From Akkermansia muciniphila (lineage in GTDB: Bacteria > Verrucomicrobiota > Verrucomicrobiia > Limisphaerales > JADLHS01), in contig CAMCWI010000013.1 in NCBI GenBank assembly GCA_945882065.1, forward strand, positions 1 to 32,358: a stretch of DNA of 32,358 nucleotides, given 5' to 3'. The notes under the pieces are model-generated. The model saw nothing but the letters and a program-made list of their open reading frames with translations, was not told the DNA's origin and ran no database searches. Of the stretch, positions 32,229-32,358 are shown piece after piece; within the stretch, counting starts at the first letter, position 1, and each line of letters begins with the position of its first letter. A program made the position numbers and the translations under genes.

Positions 32229-32262
32229 TTCAGCACAATTCGGCACAAACTTCGGCACAGAC
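32229..32262. repeat. Short tandem repeat TTCGGCACA
   Basis: Three tandem imperfect units begin TTCAGCACA, TTCGGCACA and TTCGGCACA (10, 12 and 12 bp). They lie in the 258-bp end of the window (32101-32358), where I see no gene, tRNA or other feature. They could be binding sites upstream of a gene beyond the window. Confidence 0.4.
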
Positions 32263-32358
32263 TTGTCGAGACGCTTTATAGCGGCGGCGTTTGCCTGACG
32301 CAAGTCCTAACCTGTCGCAATGCCTTGATAACACAGGCTCTTCTTCGTGTGGAGACCC

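Noticed and set aside
32264-32358. Possible tRNA or integrase start at the window end
   Set aside because: I could not fold a cloverleaf or find an integrase motif. The sequence ends before any decision is possible.
1-32358. CRISPR array or defence operon
   Set aside because: The repeats seen are palindromic, of different families and not evenly spaced with unique spacers; no cas gene is present. The methyltransferase has no visible nuclease partner.

Overview
The window looks like chromosomal DNA of a free-living member of the Verrucomicrobiota (Pedosphaera/Limisphaerales-like). This is an inference. It rests on a PEP-CTERM protein, a PQQ-like propeller protein with a WPQWRGP start, GC-rich coding with weak Shine-Dalgarno sites, and several families of intergenic palindromic repeats. 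No rRNA, tRNA, CRISPR array or phage structural gene was found.

1-7059 (+) is a ureide-degradation cluster: the end of an allantoate amidohydrolase gene, a small membrane protein, allantoinase (allB), ureidoglycine aminohydrolase (allE), a stand-alone GAF protein, a ureidoglycolate-amidohydrolase-like M20 enzyme and malate synthase A. Together they would take allantoin to glyoxylate with all nitrogen released as ammonia and no urea, and then fix glyoxylate onto acetyl-CoA as malate. This is the plant-type route. A perfect 27-bp inverted repeat sits in frame inside allB.

7060-11500 holds a structured repeat, a bidirectional terminator, a PEP-CTERM protein (-), a nested palindromic repeat abutting an orphan beta-class DNA methyltransferase (+), and a less GC-rich patch with a decayed small gene and a possible uracil-DNA-glycosylase-fold protein.

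11509-18224 is mostly housekeeping: a topoisomerase IV/gyrase A subunit (-), a response regulator and sodium:solute symporter pair (+), a GspF/PilC-type membrane protein (-), thioredoxin (-) and a Pro/Ala-rich tail-anchored protein (-). 18262-19819 is an insertion scar: an ISKra4-like transposase, probably shortened at its N terminus, next to a frame-disrupted small membrane gene.

20027-32100 carries an NhaR-like LysR regulator, a PQQ-like propeller protein, an SDR enzyme lacking the catalytic tyrosine and a DUF2071 protein (all -). These are followed by a renalase-like flavoprotein, an AttE/AttF-G/AttH-like ABC transporter module with a secreted lipocalin-like protein, a second flavin amine-oxidase-like enzyme overlapping an SRPBCC protein (all +), and a DoxX-like protein (-). 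The second half resembles a redox/lipid-modification and export neighbourhood whose substrate cannot be read from sequence.
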